A program made the translations under genes and the position numbers. The notes under the pieces were generated by a model. The model was not told the DNA's origin. It worked only from the letters and a program-made list of their open reading frames with translations, and searched no databases. From Struthidea cinerea (lineage: Eukaryota; Chordata; Aves; Passeriformes; Corcoracidae): a DNA stretch of 64,000 bases. The stretch covers positions 1 through 64,000 of the forward strand of contig VZTI01002348.1 of the NCBI GenBank assembly GCA_013397865.1. The letters run 5' to 3'. Positions 60,801-64,000 of the stretch are shown piece by piece (within the stretch, counting starts at the first letter, position 1; the number at the start of each line of letters is the position of its first letter).

Positions 60801-61280
60801 TCTGCAATGTTTTTTCCAGCCTGCCCCATCAAGTCACAATATTTTTACCATACTGCATCTTCCTGGTACAAGGTTTGTAGTATTTAAAACCACCTTCACT
60901 TCATCTTTCCTATGTTTATGTTGCTGTAAGTGAAGTTACTGATGCCTTGTGTCCTGCTTAGGGGGATTTTTCATGCAGCATCATGAGCTATAATAGATTA
61001 AAGGCTTGAAGGAGAAATGTTGGTTTACTGCTTGTTTAGATAACTGCATAAACACAGGTAAATGCTGCAAGGGAGAGGAAGGGGCAGAGAGAGTTAGGTG
61101 TAAATGCCAGAAACTGTTTAAAAATGGTAAAGAACCAGTTTAGCAATGTCAGGTGTCTCAAGTCATGAAATACTGAACACAATGTGGTTTCCACATTTCA
61201 GGCAGCCAGTCCAAACCCAGCTTCCTGCAGCTTCCTCAGGACCTCAACAACCCCCAGTCCCACCTAGACCAGTTGCCTGA
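45884..61280 (+). CDS. ADAM9-like: ADAM9-like membrane metalloprotease-disintegrin, complete
   Basis: Type I membrane zinc protease that sheds cell-surface proteins. There are 22 exons: 45884-45953, 47612-47709, 48573-48649, 49294-49372, 50103-50179, 50978-51194, 52038-52100, 52181-52252, 52894-53066, 53522-53606, 54489-54610, 55441-55612, 56395-56484, 56716-56911, 57516-57621, 57820-57994, 58386-58466, 59135-59240, 59868-60000, 60419-60482, 60820-60872, 61202-61280. They total 2388 nt (795 aa; human ADAM9 has 819) with every phase matching. Order: signal peptide, prodomain (switch Cys in PFHCGVLNG), furin site LLRKR before AVLPQKSYVELFVVVD, active site HELGHNLGMKHD (54531-54566) with a following Met, disintegrin domain with CDLPEYCNGS, Cys-rich domain, EGF-like module, helix LLIFFFLVLPVAILAAVAVM, and a short tail ending PPVPPRPVA (SH3-type). 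All zinc ligands are present, so it should be active. KGDRFGNCGMKGGVYKKC-type motifs and the tail point to ADAM9 as nearest relative; it is probably a paralogue, not ADAM9 itself. Confidence 0.9.
51409..51752 (-). mobile_element. Solo LTR-like element in ADAM intron
   Basis: Bounded by TGTCGCTGT and CCCCGCGACCA (imperfect inverted ends). ATTTATTAATTT gives an AATAAAT signal on the minus strand. It is the same family as 44362-44712. No viral coding sequence remains. It lies between the exons ending at 51194 and starting at 52038. Confidence 0.6.
53236..53292 (+). mobile_element. CR1 LINE 3'-tail fragment
   Basis: GGGTGACCTCCAGAGGTCCC, then TTCCCACCTCAGCCATTCTG, is the plus-strand CR1 3' end, in an ADAM intron. 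Confidence 0.8.
54196..54320 (-). mobile_element. Diverged CR1-like fragment
   Basis: GAATAGAATAGAATCACACA, then GAATAATTTCAGCTGGGAGA, resembles the CR1 3' end on the minus strand but is diverged. It lies in an ADAM intron. Confidence 0.5.
59054..59177 (+). repeat. 62-bp tandem duplication covering a splice acceptor and exon start
   Basis: Copy A (59054-59115) and copy B (59116-59177) each contain TTTGGGCTGTAG followed by the start of the EGF-module exon (VCDNNGKCPC in A, VCNNNGNCHC in B). Only copy B continues into a frame that joins the next exon. The period, 62, is not a multiple of three, so use of acceptor A would shift frame. Confidence 0.9.
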
Positions 61281-62816
61281 AATGTTTCTTGGGAGCAATC
61301 AACCAGTTGACAAGTAACTGACCCGAAAGACAAATGAAAGGATTTCAGTGCTCCAGTGCTCTCCTTGTGCAGCCAAAATGCCTTTGGAAAGCAGGTCCTT
61401 CTGGGAAGGCCTGGGTGCCAAGAGGCACTGAACACAGATTTGGTGATATCCCCATGTTTTGCTACTTGCTGCTGGCTGTGTTTGTGCCTCCTCCACCTCA
61501 CCTCTTGGTTTTATAAATCAGAACCTGGGGTTCGACTCGCACAGGATTGAAGCTGTGAGAGTGTCAGAGAACAGGACTCTTCCACGGTGCTGCCTCACTC
61601 TCAGGCCACAGAGAGGCCAATTCAGTTATGCACAGACGTACTTCAAGGACGGGAGATCTGCACTTTACCTCCTGGGCTGTCCTCTCCTCAGGACACTGCC
61701 AGGAACTCCGAGGGCCTGCGGAGCCAGGCTTGGGGACAGTCCCCGTGCCCTGCTCTGACACCTGCCTGCCATCAGCCCTACCAAAGCTGGGGCCCAGAGC
61801 CCCCCTCTCACCACCCAGCAGCAGTGTCAGCTTCCATTTCAGGTAGTTTATAAAAGTAACCTCACGTGGGGACACCAGAAGCTCTGTAGGCCATGTCCCT
61901 GAGGCTGACAGAACCCATCCATCTCTGTTGCTGCAGAAAATATGGGATATTGGGAAATACACTGTACAGCTCTACACGGTTCAACGTTTACTGGGTTTTG
62001 CAGCTTGGGATTTTTCCTAGAAACTGACTCCAGTACAAGAGCAACAGATTAACTTTTGTCCTTCTCAATGGGACAGTTAGAAACCAGCACTGATTTCAAA
62101 GAGGACGTATGGAGTGACATAGTTTGTCCGACTGGGCCTCCCACCAAATGTCTCCATGTAGGATGGATCCAGGAAATCCGGAGAAAAGAGTCTCCACCAG
62201 AACGGAGAAGCAGCTGCAGTGCAGAGACCAAAAGAACAAAGCTGTGGATATGGATCCACCTGTCCTTGGGGAGTAAAGCACACCTGGGTTGTCTTCATGC
62301 AAATTTGGGGAGTATACACCGGGAAAAAGAGTAAATAAATTATAGGATCTCCTCACCAAGAAAATATTTCCAACCCCTCAGATGGCCACATCACTGAAGA
62401 GCTGGACAAAAGAACCCAAAAGAGATTGCTGGCAAAAAGTCTGTGTCTTCCAAAGAAGTGTCCTCTTCCTTAATCCCTCAAAATCTCAAATTTTTATTAT
62501 TGAATATCCCCACAATTTAGACCTCAAGTGTAGTATTGCATTGATTATATTTATTACATTACAATTTCAAATAAATCCTCTGGGGCAGCACACTTGCTTT
62601 TATCTTTGTTTTGTGATCACCACAAAAGGCGTCGGCGGGCACGCGGGGATGGCTCAGCCTTTGAAGCTCGGGGGTCACTAAAGCAGATTCTTGAGCTTAT
62701 TGTGAGATCAGAATTGGGTTAAAAAAGGGTAAAACCGCAACCGGGTGAAAGGAGCCGTTCCTGGCCCTGCCGTTTGGGCAGAGCCCGCCAGGGGGCGCGC
62801 CGCGACAAGGGGGCGC
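61281..62816. other. ADAM 3' UTR and PSTK promoter region
   Basis: Candidate poly(A) signals AATAAA lie at 62334-62339 and 62570-62575, about 1.1 and 1.3 kb past the ADAM stop. The several ORFs of 60-132 codons overlap on both strands and show no family features. From about 62630 the GC-rich PSTK promoter begins. Confidence 0.5.
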
Positions 62817-63530
62817 ATGCGCGCAGCGCCGGCGGAAGCGGCGGGAGCGGCAGCGCTGGCGGCGGCGGAGAAGCAGCAGCAGCAGCAGCAGCGCGGGAGC
62901 GGCGGCGGCGCCGCCCGGGTNNNNNNNNNNNNNNNNNNNNNNNNNNNNNNGCAAGTCCAGCCTGGCCCGCGCCCTGCGCCGCCGGCTGCCGCAGCGCCCG
63001 GGCTGGGCCTGCGCGCTCCTGGCCTACGACGAGCTCATCCCGCCGGAGGCCTTCTGCCCGCGCGCGCCGGGGGCGGGCCCATTGGTCAGTGCCGCTGCGC
63101 TCATTGGCCGGTCGGCCGCGCCGCGTGGTGCGTCACCAGTAGGGGATCGCCGTTGCCAAGCAACGGGACGCGGCCGCCCCGGGGCCCGGGTTGGGCCGGG
63201 TCCCTCACGGGCCGGCCCGGGCAGGGCGGGAGCGCTCGGCAGCAGCGATGCGGGGCCGTGATCTCTCCCCTTCCTCTCCCCACAGCTGCCCGGCTGGAAG
63301 CGGAGCCGCCGCGAGCTGCTGCAGTGCCTGGAGGGATTCCTGCGGGCGCTGCTCACCGGGGCGCCGCTGCCCGGCCCCGCGCAGCCGGGCTGGGAACGCT
63401 TCCTGGGCTGCTGCCGCCGGGAGGGGCTGCTGTCTGCCGCGGAGCGGGATTCCGGAGCCGCCTCCCGGCCGCTCGTCCTCCTGCTGGATGACAACTTCTA
63501 TTACCAGAGCATGCGGTACGAGGTGTACCA
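62630..63530. promoter_or_regulatory. PSTK: CpG island over PSTK exons 1-2
   Basis: Very high GC and CG density start near 62630 and continue through the second PSTK exon. The island contains a 30-N gap and no TATA box, a housekeeping-type promoter. Confidence 0.85.
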
Positions 63531-63544
63531 GCTGGCCCGCAAAT
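62817..63544 (+). CDS. PSTK: PSTK, phosphoseryl-tRNA(Sec) kinase, 5' exons
   Basis: PSTK phosphorylates seryl-tRNA(Sec) with ATP, the step before conversion to selenocysteinyl-tRNA. Exon 1 runs from a candidate ATG at 62817 to 63084 but is broken by the 62921-62950 gap. After the gap it reads GKSSLARALRRRLPQRPGWA, the end of the P-loop, then LLAYDELIPPEAF. Exon 2 (63286-63544, phase 0 entry) encodes LPGWKRSRRELLQCLEGFLR and VLLLDDNFYYQSMRYEVYQL, a near-exact match to the conserved core of the human enzyme. The chosen start gives MRAAPAEAAGAAAL, a (CAG)6 Gln run and then Gly/Ala, unlike human, so the real start may be elsewhere. Frames across the gap do not match, probably because gap length is nominal. 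Exon 2 ends in phase 1 at 63544 (donor GTAATT). The remaining exons lie beyond the window. Confidence 0.88.
62921..62950. other. Assembly gap (30 N)
   Basis: The gap removes the Gly-rich start of the PSTK P-loop. The reading frame differs by one base across it, so the true length is not 30 unless the start codon is wrong. Confidence 1.
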
Positions 63545-63714
63545 GTAATTATTGCTTGTTCTTCAGCATGGGGATGTTTGTAGGGAATTCAGTGCACTTC
63601 AGCTGCCTTCTTTCAAGTGCTCTCTTCGAGCGTTGGTTATTCTGAATTGCTGGATAGCTGTAATATAGTAGCAATCAGTGTAACTTTATTACTGTCATAT
63701 TATAAATTGGCAGA

Positions 63715-64000
63715 TCATGTAAAATCCTTCCTAGAGCAGCCTTAAAGCACCTTCCAGTACATAAGGAGGGAGCTGGAGAGGGACTTTGGACAAGGGCATG
63801 GAGTTCCAGAACAAAGGGAATGGCTTCCCACTGCCAGAGGGCAGGGTTAGATGGGATATTGGGAAGGAATTGTTCCCTGTGAGGGTGGGGAGGCCCTGGC
63901 ACAGGGTGCTCAGAGAAGCTGTGGCTGCCCCTGGATCCCTGGCAGTGTCCAAGGCCAGGCTGGAGGGGCTTGGAGCAGCCTGGGACAGTGGAAGGTGTCC
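63715..64000 (+). mobile_element. CR1 LINE fragment, runs off the window
   Basis: GGAGGGAGCTGGAGAGGGAC, GGGATATTGGGAAGGAATTG and TGGCTGCCCCTGGATCCCTG are typical CR1 blocks in plus orientation, in the PSTK intron after exon 2. Confidence 0.92.

Noticed and set aside
61299..62359. Overlapping ORFs of 60-132 codons on both strands
   Set aside because: They lie in the probable ADAM 3' UTR and show no conserved motif.

Overview
The window is vertebrate nuclear DNA, almost certainly from a bird and probably a passerine. The genes have many small exons with GT-AG introns. CR1 LINE fragments occur throughout, including the bird-typical tail (AATCATAGAAT) read on the minus strand. There are several solo-LTR-like elements, and two GC-rich first exons are interrupted by assembly gaps. 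The gene order matches the human 10q26.13 block (DMBT1, CUZD1, C10orf88, PSTK), with two additions. I worked out exon models by hand; phases are consistent throughout the ADAM gene, C10orf88, CUZD1 (in one model) and the SRCR gene.

Layout: 478-3778 (+) is the 3' end of DMBT1 (CUB plus zona pellucida domain). 3779-14700 is mostly gene-free but holds a decayed SRCR exon (9436-9742). 14763-27824 (+) is an unusual secreted gene: signal peptide, one group B SRCR domain, a long chain of tiny Thr/Pro/Ser/Ala-rich mucin-type exons, a collapsed ZP domain, and a C-terminal exon of Pro/Arg 13-residue repeats ending in a furin-type site. Six of its mucin exons lie in a near-perfect 146-bp exon+intron tandem array. 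29634-37646 (+) is CUZD1 (CUB-CUB-ZP-TM), which appears to have lost one splice donor. 39246-43651 (-) is C10orf88/PAAT. 45884-61280 (+) is a complete ADAM9-like membrane metalloprotease (22 exons, 795 aa in my model). 62817-63544 (+) is the 5' part of PSTK, the kinase that makes phosphoseryl-tRNA(Sec).

The first three genes look like one tandem family. Each ends in the same type of ZP last exon, entered in the same phase with a Gly-Cys junction and carrying a basic cleavage site. DMBT1 and CUZD1 keep the full ZP module. The middle gene keeps only its ends and has filled the gap with proline-rich repeats. DMBT1-family proteins act at mucosal surfaces and bind bacteria; from that and the sequence I infer that the middle gene is a fast-evolving avian mucosal defence or mucus protein. 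The two small secreted-protein genes (SRCR gene, CUZD1) have TATA boxes close to their start codons, whereas C10orf88 and PSTK start in CpG islands, as expected for tissue-restricted versus housekeeping genes. The strongest candidate for something undescribed is the SRCR-mucin-PRP gene with its exon-level VNTR.
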